Notes: a model not told the origin generated them from the letters alone. Counted from the first letter of the stretch, positions 1 to 12,909 are shown. The stretch: 64,000 nucleotides of DNA from Torreya grandis (GCA_037957365.1 JARHVA010000315.1:2873501-2937500); one strand, 5' to 3'. Program-made: numbers and translations.

Positions 1-2098
1 GAATTCCATGAAAAAATAAGGCTATAGTCGATGCTTTAAAAGACTTACTTGCACAATTTTGGAAAGACAATACAAGAGTTCCACCCAATGCAAGAGACGT
101 AGTGAAAAGAATAGTTGGTTCTCGTAATCATGAACCACATCCAAAACATTTCTTGGATATGAATAAAAAAAATTATACTCTTAAGTTTTTGGAAAAACAT
201 CCACAAATTGCTATTAGTCAGATTTTTTGAGATGGCCAAACCTTTTTATGTAAAAATAAATCATGCATGCACCACTTGTTTTTGTAGGCAACATGTTAAA
301 TTTTCAATGCACTATGATGTTTTTTCCATATTAATTGTACTTTACATACTAACAACATTTTGCAGGAGTGTGGCATAGAAGTTCTCCCAAAATCAGCTAG
401 GGAATTTATTCCAAATATTTTTTGTGAAAGATGTGATGGACAATTCTTTTATATGAAAGCATGTTTGGATGGAAATTATAGCATTTGCAATGGATTACCA
501 AAATTAAAAAATGTATCCATGAGGAGTATATAAGTGCAATTGGATAAAAATTATTTGGTTTGATCAAATACAAATTTGTGATTTATCATTTAAAAGATGG
601 CAAAGAATCTAAAAGGTGTGAGCTTATTATAAAAGAGATACATATTTAAAAATTTATGGTCGAATTCATGGAGAAAATTATTTATGAGTATGAAAGGCAC
701 ACACATAGGGCTAAATGGTTGGATAAACATTTCAAGATAAGCAAGGACACATTCCCATGTGATTCTATTGTTTTAGTAGTCAACTTTCTTGAAAATTACA
801 CATTTAAACCAAAAATGGAAGTTCAATCATAGTATTACAACTCAACAAAAGTTACCATATTAGTTCATATAACATTCATACATGCACTTGATAGTATAGA
901 GGAAGATTGAAAAATATTAAGGAAGTACCACTTTTATATCAGTGATGACCAATCACATTATAGAGAGTATGGGCAAGGTTGTTTTGATAAGTTTTATGGA
1001 TAGTTGACTCAGAATAATATTACTTTCAATCAACATTACATTTGGTCAAACAATTGCACATCACAATTAAAGAATACACAGATGTTTTATTAGTTGAGTA
1101 GGATGCACGTTACCATTGGTGTAGAACACATTTGGAGTTTCATTAAGGCTGGCCATGGAAAAGGGGAACATGCCTGTATTGGAGAATGTGTGAAAAGAGT
1201 CATTGTAAAGGAGGAGTTAAAATTTGACCATGCTGCTAATTTGATTGATGAAAAAATTATGGTTAAATGGTATAATGAGAACATATGTTATGGTGCTCAA
1301 TAAAATTCTACTATTCATAGAAATTTTTGGTTAATGGAAGAAAAAGACATGGCAAACTATGAGGATTGTATGACTCTAATGGGTTCAAGTGAACTGCACT
1401 CATTTTTTAGCTCAAATGCAAGTTCTTGGACTATTCATACACAACACTTAACATGGTTTTGTTCTACATGCATGGACTCTGTTTAGAATGAGTGTGAGTC
1501 CTAAGAGTGGGTGGATGACTGGAGTTCTAGACCTCTAATTCCAATCAACACATATCAAGTTTCACCAACATTATGACTTACATATATGATATCATCATAT
1601 GACTTTGGCCATATATCTGATCTAGTGTAGCCAAGTAGAAGATTAATCTTTATGTACTATTTATTCTCATTATTTATCTTCATAGTGTCATTAAAAATTG
1701 TTTTGTGATGTAGGCCATGTTTTTACAGTTATTGTAAATGAGGATAATGAAGAGGGAACATATTACTACTTATGTCAGTGTGTACATAGAAAGAAAAAAA
1801 TTAACTCCCTAATTATAGATGGGGAAAAATTTACTATCCCATTGGGTTTGTAGTAGTCACTATAACTTGGTTTCGATGATATCCTATAAAAAATTCAAAT
1901 ATATTGGTTGTTTAAAGACTTTGAAATGTATAGGAAGATACTGCACTATTCAAATTTGGTTCTTGCAATGAATATTTAATTATGAAAATATCATGGGAGG
2001 CTAATAAACAGGTATATATGAAAAGTTCACGAGTCAGACAATGAAGCTATTCTTGATACTATCAAGATTAGAGTAGATCTTAGTGGTTTGTTGGATTG
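1..2098 (+). pseudogene. Broken transposase-like gene of a plant conserved family
   Basis: Pieces of one protein follow each other in order on the plus strand but in shifting frames. They include HPKHFLDM (about 140-163), KPFYVKINHACTTCFCRQH (about 238-296), an EFMEKIIYEYERHTHRAKW block (about 664-720), VQS..YYNST and ILVHITFIHA (about 820-885), ISDDQSHYREYGQGCF (about 940-985), a WSNNCTSQLKN block (about 1041-1075) and WSFIKAGHGKGEHACIGE (about 1133-1188). From memory this is a recurrent family in plant and other eukaryotic genomes, with a Cys-rich segment and an Asp-bearing core that resembles DDE transposases; that reading is inference. A probable intron ending tttgcag lies at about 318-365. 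The tail continues through NEDNEEGTYYYLCQCVHRKKK (about 1738-1797) to a stop near 2098. Frameshifts and stops make it a pseudogene. The 5' end is cut by the window edge. Confidence 0.65.
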
Positions 2099-2528
2099 AA
2101 ATGCATAGATATGTTGACTTGTAAAATGTATATGTAATCAATTTTACCAAATTTTTTTTATTTTGTACATAATATGTGCATAAATTTCATCTTTAATTAC
2201 TTACTAACATTTTTTTTAGGTTAGTGGTGCCAAATAAGCTTCCACCTTCATGTGGTTGGCATAGTTAGTAAAGAATTTCATATTATTAAAGCTAAGAGAA
2301 GCTTACTAAAAGTATTTGGTGTTTCCTCGCTCTTGAACAATTGTTCGTGACAAGTCTCTTTCTCCTTGTAGCCTTTCAAACACATAAACATCCTTGTTTA
2401 TAATGATCTACATGGATTCTAGCTAAACCAAATGCATTAAAATTGTCTCAAATGGCATTACATACCAATGTTACACACAAAACAAACACACTTTTCATTG
2501 ATTTGCATATTTCCATTGGTATGGCATT
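2099..2528. other. Non-coding spacer before the satellite array
   Basis: AT-rich DNA between the transposase-like relic and the 558-bp array. I see no coding frame, RNA gene or repeat of note. Confidence 0.5.
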
Positions 2529-5466
2529 CCTGAAGAATAGTGAAAATGCACTTGTGGGTGGAATTAGATGTCACAGCCATTAAAGCACAAGTAATTTACC
2601 TATATATATGTGTTCGAAGTGATGGATTTGTACCTACAGGTCCTGGAGGCAAAAATGCTAGTTGGATGTCAACAAGTTATCTCTTTACTACCAAAAAATT
2701 GCATTTTAAGACCCGTTACTACAACGTCTACCATTGATTTCTCTTAGAGGTGATTCAGACTAGATCCAAGATGTCATTATATGGATTTTCCATGCATAAG
2801 AGGGATCTTACGATTCATCCATAGGACTTATAGTTTTGGTTTCAAGCATGCCTAAAGTTAGGATAAAAATCAACATCTTTCTTATATTGGGAAGGGCATT
2901 CTTGAGCCCAAAATGGGTGGTGGGTTTGTCAACCAGGCCAAATGGGAGGCCAAGAACCTAGTCCTAGACATTATTTACCCCTCTAGACATGCTAATAGTG
3001 CCATTTTTAGCCAACAAGTATCAAAAATAAAGTTCTCAGACTGTAGCTTCACCTTTGACAACATTTGTTGTCAATGTTTTTGCACTCTTGAATAGTAATG
3101 AAAATGCACTTGAAGGTGGAATTAGATGTCACAATCATAAGATCATGTGTAATATACCTATATAATTGTGTTTGAGTGATGAATTTACACCTGCAGGTCC
3201 TAGAGGCAAAAATGCTAGTTGGAGGTCAACAAGTTATCTCTTTACTGCCAAAAAGTTGTATTTTGGGACCCGTTATTGCAAATTCTACCATGGATTTCTC
3301 TCAGAAGTGATACAAACTATATTTTAGGTGAAATTAGAGGGATTTACCATGCACATGATAGATCTTATGGTTCATCAATATGAATTATAGTTTTTATTTT
3401 ATGCATGCCTGAAGTTAGGCTAAAAATCAACATCTTTCTTGTATTGAGAAGGGCATTCTTGAGCTCAGAATGGGTGGTGGGTTTGTTAACTAGGCCATAT
3501 GGGAGGCCAAGAACCTGATCCTAGATGGTATCCACCCATTTTTATGTGTTGGTAGTGTTAGTTTTCAGCCAACAACCACCTAAAATGGAGTTCTTGGACC
3601 ATAGCTTCAACTTTGACAACATTTGTTGTCAGTATTTTTGTGCTCCTAAATAGTAGTGAAATTACACTTGTAAGTGGAATTATATGTCATGGTCATTAGA
3701 TAATGTGCAATTTTACTATATAGACATGCTTGAAGTGATTAATTTGCACTTGTAGGTCCCAGAGGCAAAAATGCTAGTTAGAGGTCAACAAGTTGTCTCT
3801 TCACTGCCAAAAAGTTGCATTTTAGGACCCATTACTACAAATTCTATCATGGATTTCTCTCAGACGTGATATAGACTAGATCTGGGGTGAAATTAGAATT
3901 ATTTTCTATACATAAGAGAGATCTTATGGTTCATCCACATAACTTATATTTTTGTTTTTATGCATGCCTGAGGTTAGGCTAAAAATCAACATCTTTCTTG
4001 TGTTGGAAATGGCATTTTTGAGCTTGGAATGGGTGGTGGGTTTGTCGATAGAGATAGATGGGAGGCCAAAAACCTAATCCTAGACATTATAATTCCCTTG
4101 AGACATGCTTTTAGTGCCATTTTTAAGCCAAAAAACATTGGAAATGAAGTTCTCAAACTGTAGCTTCAACTTTGACAACATTTGTTGGTAGTGTTTATGT
4201 GCTCCTAAATAGTAGTGAAAATGCACTTGAGGGTGGAATTAGATGTCATGGTCATTGTATCACATGTAATTTGCCTATATATGTCTGTTTTAAGTGATGT
4301 ATTTACACCTATAGGTCCCAGAGGCAAAAATACTAGTTGGATGTCAACAAGTTGTCTCTTCACTACCAAAAAGTTGTATTTTAGGACCCGTTACTATAAC
4401 TTCTACCATGGATTGATATCAAAGGTGACTCAAACTAGATCTAGGGTGAAATTAAATGGATTTACCTTACATATTAAGGATCTTATATTTCATCCATATG
4501 ACTTATAACTTTGGTTTTATGTATGCTTGAAGTTAGGCTAAAAATCAACATCTTTTTTGTATTGGGAAGGGTGTTTTTAAGCCTAAAATGGTTGGTGGGT
4601 TTGTCAATCAGGCCAAATGAGAGGCTAAAAATCTATTCCTAGATGTTATCTACCCCTTTGAACATGTTGACAATGCTATTTTTTAGACGACAAGCACCAA
4701 AAATGGATTTCTTAGACTATTCCTTTAACTTTGACAACATTTATTGTTTGTGTTTTCATGATCCTGAATAGTACTAAAAATGCACTTACGAGTGGAATTG
4801 GATGTTATGATAATTTTAGAACATGTAATTTTACTATATAGACATTCTCATAGTGATGTATTTTCACTTATGAGTCCTGTAGGCAAAAATGCTAGTTGGA
4901 GGTCAACACATTGTCTCTTCACTGCCAAAAAGTTACATTTTAGGACCCGTTACTATAACTTCTACAACAAATTGATATCAAAGGTGATATAGAATTGATC
5001 CAAGGTAAAATTAGAGGGATTTACAACACATAGGATGGATCTTATGGTTTATATATATGACTCACAATTTTGTTTTTATGCATTCTTGAAGTTAGGCTAA
5101 AAATCAACATCTTTCTTGTATTGGGAAGGGCATTCTTGAGCCTATAATAGGTGGTGGGTTTGTCAACCAGGATAGATGGTAGGCCAAGAACTTGGCCTTG
5201 AAAATTATATACCCCTCTTAATGTGTTGAAAGTTCCAATTTTTAGCCAACAAGCATTGGAAATAGAGTTTTTAGAATGTAACTTTAACTTTAACAACATT
5301 TATTGCCAGTGTTTTCATGCTCCTGAACAGTAGTGAAAATGCACTTATAGGTGGAATTGGATGTCATGATCATTAGAGAATGTGTAATTTTTCTATATAT
5401 AGGTGATTAAATTAATGGATTTGTACCTATGAATCCCAAATGCAAAAATGCTAGTTGGAGGTCATT
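2529..5466 (+). repeat. Tandem array, 558-559 bp unit, five full copies plus a partial
   Basis: The anchor tgaaaatgca (or a close variant) recurs at 2541, 3099, 3657, 4216, 4775 and 5334, giving spacings of 558, 558, 559, 559 and 559. Other shared blocks recur at the same phase: ggcaaaaatgctagttgga, gacccgttactac, ggctaaaaatcaacatctt, gtggtgggtttgt, and the inverted repeat gacaaca-tt-tgttgtc just before each anchor. Units differ by many substitutions but few length changes. The array stops abruptly at about 5466, roughly 133 bp into a sixth unit. Frames of 60 to 97 codons recur at the same place in units 1, 4 and 5, but indels break them in other units, so I read the array as non-coding satellite. 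No family assignment is possible by eye. Confidence 0.9.
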
Positions 5467-8112
5467 AAGAAGCCTAAAAGGCCTAATAGTCCAAGTGAAC
5501 CATATACATGTGGCTAGAAGCTAGTGGAATTAAAATTGGGTTTCAATACCTTTGAAAGGTTTGTTTTAAACTTGTTAAAGTGTTTCAAGGGTAAAAAAGT
5601 TGTCAAAAGGCTATTAATTAGTCAAGGAGCCTATTAGGCCTTATAGGCCTAATTAGGATGAATTCCATGCCTATAGGTAATGGAAGGATCTTAACACTAG
5701 CAAGGGAGAAGTTTGTGGTTCATCAGATATGATAAATTTTTGAGGTTTCACCAATATGCCAATAGACCTAGATGGCCATTTAGGCCTAATTAGGCCTGAA
5801 TAACCACCTACAAGTCGTTAAAGTGGCTTCAAAGCTTGGCCAAGGGGTATTATGGACCAAATGGATCCAAGTGCTTAAAACTATTGATGCAAGAGCATCC
5901 TTTGTATAAACTAGTGTGGTTTCCATGTGAGATTTTTAAAGTGTTAAGTAGAGTCAATAGTTTTTGTTAGTCCTTTAGAGTCTTCTTACATGTTAGAAAG
6001 GTTCTACTTATCTTATATGTTTAAAGTGTATGTTGTATGAGTTTCTAAAAGATACAAGTCTTGAAAGAGAGTTTTAGAGCCAAAAATGGACACTCTTTTC
6101 TTAGAGGAATGAACTAAAAGGATAAGTATGAGTATCAAAATGAAAGGAGCTTCTTCAGAAATAAACATCAAGCAAGAATGTTTAAATCGTACCTATAGGG
6201 GGCATAAAAATATATGTTTTATGTTACGATTGTGAGTAGTGTATAGTGCTTGAAAAGCCTTTATTGAAATGTAATTGAACTCAAATAATAAAATTATAGT
6301 GAATTCAAGAATTTGAAAGTCCTTTTTTGTTAGCACAAACCAGTTTTGGTTGAAAATCATTGTTTACAAAGCTTGTTTGTATGATGAAACTTGTGTATGG
6401 TTTGAAATTGAGGCTTGGATGAGTTACACAGGTGAGTGAGGAGTCCTATAAATTTTTTATATTTCAAATAACCTTGTTTAGATTTATGAAACAAGTTTAA
6501 TTAGCTCTTGGGTCCTTAAAGTGCATGAAAACCCTAATTATAGGGTTTTGATTAAAAAATGGTCCTAAATCCAGTTTGAACCCATAGAATTTGATGAAAA
6601 TATATGGAGACCTAGTTAAGAGGGTTAGTAAATCATTCCAAGTGTTTTTGAGTCAAAATAAGGTGTATAAATGATGTACTAAGCAGTTATCTAAAGTAAT
6701 ACTCACAATTTTTGAGTTCCTCTAGACAACGAATAGGAAAATTGACCTATCTTGCTCCATTTTGAGCCAAAATATGGCAAGTAAAAGTTGATTATCATCT
6801 AAAAACATCATTCAGACCTGGCTGAGGTGTTTGTTTATGCATATAATCCATCGTCTAAGTTTTGACATACTAGTGGAACAATTAGGTCTTTTGATAAAAA
6901 TAGGGTTGAGTCATTATTTGATAAAAAGGAACTCTAAACCAATAATAAATTGGTTTATTTATAGTATAAAACCTTTGAGACATGTGAAATACCTGTTGAT
7001 AATTCATAAAATTGGTCTTTAGCCCAAATACAACACTAAAAAGGTCTTTTGTATCTATTCAATCAAGAAGGTCTTGAAAGGGAAAAGAGAGTGAATAGGT
7101 CCTAAAGGCTTAAAGTAAGAGTTTGAATTTTTAAGAGAGTGAAGTGATACATTCAAGTGTATCAACTATCAAGAGCCCTTAAGACCAATCAAAGACTTTT
7201 TGCTCTCTCCCAAGGTCTATTTTCCTACTCTCTCGATTTCAAAGATGGAATTTGGGGATGTTTTAGAGGGAATGGAGATAGGATAGGGTCTGCCCCATGG
7301 AGTTAATAAGTCCTAGGACCTTTCCAAGATAATTGAAGGTGTAAAGAGAAGATTAAACATCTTCTTTATTGTCTCATATATGATGCTAGCTTGCCTTTAT
7401 TGATATGAGCTTCTTCACTAGTGTAGAACCCTTCCCATTAGAAGTAGAGACTTTATCACCTGTTAAGAGGTCTCCTCTTTTCAATGTATTTAATCTTCAT
7501 AATATACTGACTCTCTCACCAAGGCTCTTGAACCATCTCCCTCTAAACCCTATTCTCACACTCTTAGAATCCCATTAGGCCTCCATTAGTCCTATGACAA
7601 ATCTTAATCTTGAAATCTGTACTTTTCCTATCTATACCATTATAAATCTTCTTGATTATTTTAGACCTTATGAAAACACATCAGATTATAATTTTCCAAT
7701 AACTTTAAATGGTTAGGTTTCCAGATATGCACACTTCTAGGTCAAAACCCTAGGTCTAATTTTACCAGTCTACGTAAGGCCAAGAGGGTTTAAAATTGTG
7801 TAGTTGAGATTTTAAACACCTTCTTGAGTTAATTCCTCCTATATAGACTCTTTCCAAAATAAATTCACATGTTCAAAACAAGATTCTACCTTGATTTTAC
7901 CTTATAAGGCTTATCCCACTAAGAACTCAAAGTTTTGGACCTGCAAGAAACTATAAATGACCATGAGCATACAAACATAATTCAAATTCAATCACTGATA
8001 TTCTTTATTTCTTATAAGGGTCTATTTCCCTTAATCCCACTCCATGCACAAGACTTAGAACCAAGACAAGTGACTAGCTATTTAACAACTACCAATCTAA
8101 GACTAATTCAAT
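5467..8112. other. Unassigned AT-rich DNA
   Basis: No convincing coding frame, RNA gene or element boundary. Short palindromic runs of aggcctaatt/aattaggcct occur at about 5467-5480, 5630-5660 and 5770-5810. A frame of 82 codons at 7935-8183 has no recognisable feature and is most likely chance. Confidence 0.4.
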
Positions 8113-8626
8113 CACTAGTAGAGGATTTAATTAACGAAAAGATAGGCTCAACACCCCTTCTTATTTCATTTGTATTCTTATAGAAACAAAGCTTCTTAAG
8201 AACAATAAATATCAATCTTCTAGCTATAGGCTTTGTCATACCAATTTGATTTGAAACATTATCCTAACAATTTATTCTCAATCTCATAACATTTGTAATC
8301 CTTAAGAATACTTCAAAACAAATCATTCATAATAATCTAAACACAAGTACAATGTTTGAAACTTTCATGAACTTGTTTCTAGGTTAAAATCACTAGTATA
8401 GGATTCAATTAATAAAAATATAGGTTAAACACCCCTTCTTATTTCATTTGAATTCTTATAGAAACAAAGCTTCTTAAGAACAAGAAATGTTAATATTTCT
8501 AATTTTAGGCTCTGTCATACCAATCTAATTTGCAACATTATCCTAACAAGTTATTCTCAATATCATAATATTTATAATCCTTAAGAATACTTCAAAACCA
8601 ATCATTCATAATACTCTAAATGTAAG
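8113..8626. repeat. Direct tandem duplication, offset 278 bp
   Basis: Two copies begin with cactagta at 8113 and 8391. They share caccccttcttatttcattt, cttatagaaacaaagcttc, ttaagaacaa, gtcataccaat, aacattatcctaaca and taatccttaagaatacttc in the same order, with scattered substitutions between them. No coding content is seen. Confidence 0.85.
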
Positions 8627-8726
8627 TGTTTCAAACAAAACTTACTTCATTGGTTTTCTTAAATATTCATGTACGAAATAAGAATGCCATGTACGAATGC
8701 CATATATAGGCATATAATGTCCATAA

Positions 8727-8886
8727 TACATGCATTGTCATATAGTCATATAAAAAATTACATCATGTCTAACAACATAGTATCTAATGTCAAGTGAATA
8801 CATCATATACACATGTATAATGCCAAAAATGCATACATTGCCATATAGGCATACCAAAAATTACATCATTTATAACATCTTAATAA
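8727..8886. repeat. Short tandem duplication, offset about 102 bp
   Basis: The block catgcattgtcatatag..catat..aaaattacatcat at about 8729 recurs as catacattgccatatagg..ataccaaaaattacatcat at about 8832. It sits in a stretch rich in cat/atg dinucleotide steps. Confidence 0.6.
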
Positions 8887-9489
8887 CCAAATAGTCTCCC
8901 TCTCTTCACCGTCCTTGAAGAAGACTCTTCCTAGGATGCTTTGCTTGTAGATGGAGATATCCTGAATGCCTTGAATTACTCCAAGGTTCAATTGTAGGTA
9001 CTATGCTCATAACTCACTTATAGTCAAACCTATTCAAATACAAAAATTATTATAAAATTAACAAGTATATATGAAACTAAGTTAAGAAACTCATTTTAAA
9101 CTATAATAAAAAATCATTTGAACATGCACTTACTGTAAGCTCATGGTCCTTCTCTATTTATTGTTGGTATTCAACTAGGTCAGTGCCAATGTGAGTTCCA
9201 CAAACAAATGTGTCAAATGATGAAGAAACATGAGGAGATTCTATAGCAGTCATCTGAATCGAACTATAAAATATCATATGACAGTCTTGCATACACAATA
9301 CATTCATGCATATAAGTTATATTTTCCCAAGTATATAGTAAAATTATTAAAACAAAAGTATTAAATTACAATTTAAAATTACAAGTGAATATATTTACCT
9401 CAATAAGTACCTATGCAGATGAAATTGAAGCAACAATTCTCGAGTCTGTCTTGACTCACAATCATGAAGGAGTGTCCACCCTAGTCATC
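8872..9489 (-). pseudogene. Possible exon relics of a minus-strand gene
   Basis: Reading the minus strand, three exon-like pieces have plausible splice borders. The first (about 9489-9400) ends GAG before gtaaat. The second (about 9251-9135) follows ttcag, starts with ATG ACT GCT and ends at a cag/taagtg junction. The third (about 9000-8872) follows a catag. The first two join in phase and read RIVASISSA*VLIE then MTAIESPHVSSSFDTFVCG, with stops where Gln codons could have decayed. I do not recognise the protein. It could belong with the relic at 11458-12495, which lies upstream on the same strand, or the splice-like borders could be chance. Confidence 0.25.
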
Positions 9490-11296
9490 AGCTAAACAAA
9501 CAACGTAATAATTAATAACTTCGGCAACTCATTGATAAAACAAGTTGCTAACAAACTTAATCTTGCATAAGATATGAAAATATCTAGTGAGATCATGGGA
9601 ATCATGAATGTGGCAAGTGGATATGTGCAATGTGACTTATAACACCACATTAAAGGCAAAAAATGTTAATTTAATGAGGGAGAATCACAGGACATCCAAG
9701 GCAATGATGAATCTCCTACACTTCTTGATGGAGGAGCATCCTAATAACTTGTATAGATGGTCTTATAGTTAGTATTATAAGGGTTGATAGGTGTCAATAA
9801 GCCTTGAATGAGGAATTTAGTGTGTGTCTTAGGTCATTTGGAGGTCTTGGAGTGTTTTCCCTCCAATACTTGTTATTTGAATTTTCAAATATATTTGAGT
9901 GAATATTTTCTTAAATTTTAATAATTAATGTGTTTTACATGTTCTAGAAGGTATGATATGTGGATAGGTGTCTATTAAGTTTAGTTAAGGTCATATATAT
10001 CTTTTTTACTCATTTAAAGGTCTTAAATGACTTGAGAAGTCTTCAAAGATTAGTTTTTCTAATTTGAGATAGGTATATTAGAGGAATAAGGAGCTAAATT
10101 AACACATCCTAAACTTGGAGAAGTCTTCAACAACATTATCAATTCGAATTTATCATTTTAGGGATGCATAAGATGAAGGAAAAAGTATAAAAGACCAACT
10201 TTGCATAATTGGAGGACTATAACTTTTGTTTGAGTCCTTGAAATTTCACAAAGACTTGGGAATAGTTAGACAAACAAGCCTCAAAGATTATTCCAAAGGT
10301 TTTGGATATAATAAAGTTTTAAAATCATATTTATCAAAATTTGAGTTTCATGTAAGCCTGTAACCTTGTATCTCTAAGATAACAAGGGAGGATTTATGAG
10401 TAATTTTTTTGAAATTGAGTCATTGAATGTAAGTTAGGTGTTGAAACATCCTTGATACACCTATACACACTTTTTTGGATGATTTTATAGATTTATTGAG
10501 GTGTATTTCATATTTTGACCTGATTAAGTCATTAGGCCTAATTGTCTTAAAGTAGTGACTTGGTATAGTTGAGGACAGTCCTATGAGCTATGGTGTCTAA
10601 GTTGTTTTGTTTTAAATATTTGATCATGTTAACACCTTGAATACTTTGTTTACATACATTCATTAATTTTTTGTCCAATTGAGTATTGGTGTGATAAAAA
10701 ATCCCTTAGAAATAGTCATTATGATAAGACAAGTAACCTATATAGGTGTTTGTTGAGAAGTTTGTAAACTGAGTTTTAATCAAGTTAAGACACCTAGAGT
10801 GATAGGTTGATTTTATAAGGGACATTTATAAAATCCTTTTAAGAGTGTTTAGAACCGTATAAAATAGGTATCATCAAAATCTAAAGAAATAGATAGAAAA
10901 TAAACATGAATATTGTATAGATAAGAGTGAGTGGTCAGTCTTCTTTAAAAGTATGTGATTTTGGTTATTTAAAACATAGTTTGAAAGTTGAAATAAAATA
11001 AAAAAAATTAGATGGAGGATGAGTTTCTAACACTATGCCAATCCATGTTAATACATCAAACAATAAAAAGTCCAACAAAATTATATTAGGTATTTTGTAT
11101 TTTCTTACACAAAATCTACCAATGATGCAATTAAGGTGTATGAATGTAAATCTAGAGTATATAAAATTCACTCAAAATTTTACCTCTATAAATGTATATG
11201 GTGCTATAATAACATAGATAGATGTAGTAGTGGTTGGCCCAATACGTATCTCAGTAAATTGAAATTATGATGTCGAAGGCAACATCTCCTCGTAGT

Positions 11297-11301
<5 letters not shown>
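9490..11301. other. Unassigned AT-rich DNA
   Basis: No recognisable coding frame, RNA gene or terminal repeat. The two overlapping antiparallel frames of about 60-68 codons at 10965-11217 have no family features. Confidence 0.4.

Positions 11302-11384
<83 letters not shown>
11302..11384. repeat. (AC)n microsatellite, about 41 units
   Basis: An uninterrupted run of alternating a and c spans this interval, flanked by agtagaaa and attcaattt. It is a pure dinucleotide tract and so probably recent or still length-variable. Confidence 0.98.
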
Positions 11385-11386
<2 letters not shown>

Positions 11387-11457
11387 TCAATTTAAATGTG
11401 TAAATTAATTTTTATATTTTTATTTTGTAAATATAATTTAAAATTTTAACATTAAAT

Positions 11458-12495
11458 TTATATAAAAGATACATGCATGTGTGTAGAGAGTCCCAACATA
11501 TCCAAACCAAATGTGTGTGCCAATAACTCATTAGTCAAGACTATATCCTCCAATCCCCCTGAAGTGCCACCATCATCATCTGAAGGTCCAATGAATATAT
11601 CACCACAAGATCCACATATGTAGGGTTGGGTATGGCCATTAGGTGGAGTATTTTGATCATCTATTTTTGAAAGCCTACTCATATGATGAATGAATTTATC
11701 AAGAATTATAATAAATGCATTCAAAGTATTGATCTCCATAACCTCCTTCATCACAGAAGGAATCTCTAGATGAAAAGGCTTTTGGGTAGGGATATCTACG
11801 AGCTAATTATGCACCTGATGTACACTTGGTTGATCCTACACAGAGCTTTTTCCTCAGCCCTGAAACTCACCATAGTCAAAATAGTTTGAAATTTCATTGA
11901 TGACAAATTCATCGTAGAGTTTCCTCATAAAATACAAAGGGACCTCATGGTTATTATAAGGTGGATAATAAAACAACATCCACCATCGCTTCCAAAAATG
12001 AATTTAATCAAATTCTATTGGAATCAATGGATTGGGAAATGTTTAGTCATTAAGAGAAATGGTGTATTGGTGGTTGGGTCGATGAATAAGGCACAAATTT
12101 GTTCTTTTATTATTTAATTTTTACTTTACCTCATATGTTGATAATTTGTTAGCACAGTAAGCCCTAAAACTATCCTTATATGAGCTCTATCCATCAATTT
12201 GACTCATTATCAAGTCAACTTGACCTAATACTAACTCTAGGGTATTAGCAAAATAGGTCTAATGGGTATTTGTGGAAGTGTGCTCCCTCATTCTTCTAAT
12301 TATCTACTCAATTTCAATTTTATTCTCCACTATGTGTGCAGCTATATCCTCCTGACTGTTTAGGGGATGTAGTGGAACTATAGGAGGGTTAGGCAAGTTG
12401 GGCAAAGGGTTAGGCATAATATTAGGTAGAGGGTTAGGTGGAGCATGCTGACTTGTTGGAGAAAAATTACAAATTAAACTATGCAAAACATTCAT
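11458..12495 (-). pseudogene. Unrecognised minus-strand gene relic
   Basis: Successive minus-strand pieces have non-random composition. The first is a Pro/Asn-rich segment (12495-12304) with NPLPNIMPNPLPNLPNPP. A middle piece contains VPLYFMRKLYDEFVINEI (about 11960-11890). The last is a 98-codon frame (11754-11458) starting MMKEVMEINTLNAF, with a CGSCGD turn and a DDDGGTSGG run. Stops and frame changes separate them. I do not recognise the family. The alternating low-complexity and compact segments suggest a true but decayed coding region rather than chance frames. The palindromic minisatellite at 12739-12846 lies just upstream on this strand. Confidence 0.3.
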
Positions 12496-12738
12496 AATAA
12501 AATTGCAAAAATTGATTTAATTCACAAAATTTACCTCTTCTTCATAGTGACATCGTCAATTTCATAAATGCAGGAGCAAAACCATGATTTAATTACCGAT
12601 GGGATCAAAACCAATTATTTCCATGCTTAGGGAGTAAAACAAGAATGGGAGGGAAAAACATGAATGCTATAGGAGAAAAACACAAGTTGAGAGAGGGAAA
12701 AATGAATTGGGGTTTCATTTTTTTATTTTTATGTTTAA

Positions 12739-12846
12739 AGAACACGTATGTGTTCCTTATAATTATAGGAACACATATGTGTTCCTTATAATTATAGGAA
12801 CGCATATGTGTTCCTTATAATTATAGGAACGCATATGTGTTCCTAT
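12739..12846. repeat. 29-bp minisatellite built from two palindromes
   Basis: The start of the aacrcrtatg core recurs at 12741, 12770, 12799 and 12828, an exact 29-bp step. Each unit is the 20-bp perfect palindrome AGGAACACATATGTGTTCCT (or a variant with one or two changes) followed by a spacer that forms the second palindrome TATAATTATA. The tract can therefore pair with itself in several registers. Confidence 0.95.
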
Positions 12847-12909
12847 AAAACATACACACTCCTATTGGTAAAGGAATGCATATGCATCATGGCCTGGGTG
12901 TCATGATAC

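Noticed and set aside
1090..1303. Overlapping minus-strand 64-codon frame opposite the transposase-like relic
   Set aside because: It is the shadow of the plus-strand WSFIKAGHGKGEH frame, which matches a known family.
2540..4992. Recurrent plus-strand frames (MKMHL..VELDV) in the 558-bp units as genes
   Set aside because: The frame is open in units 1, 4 and 5 but broken by indels in the others, and it lacks conserved start context or known domain.
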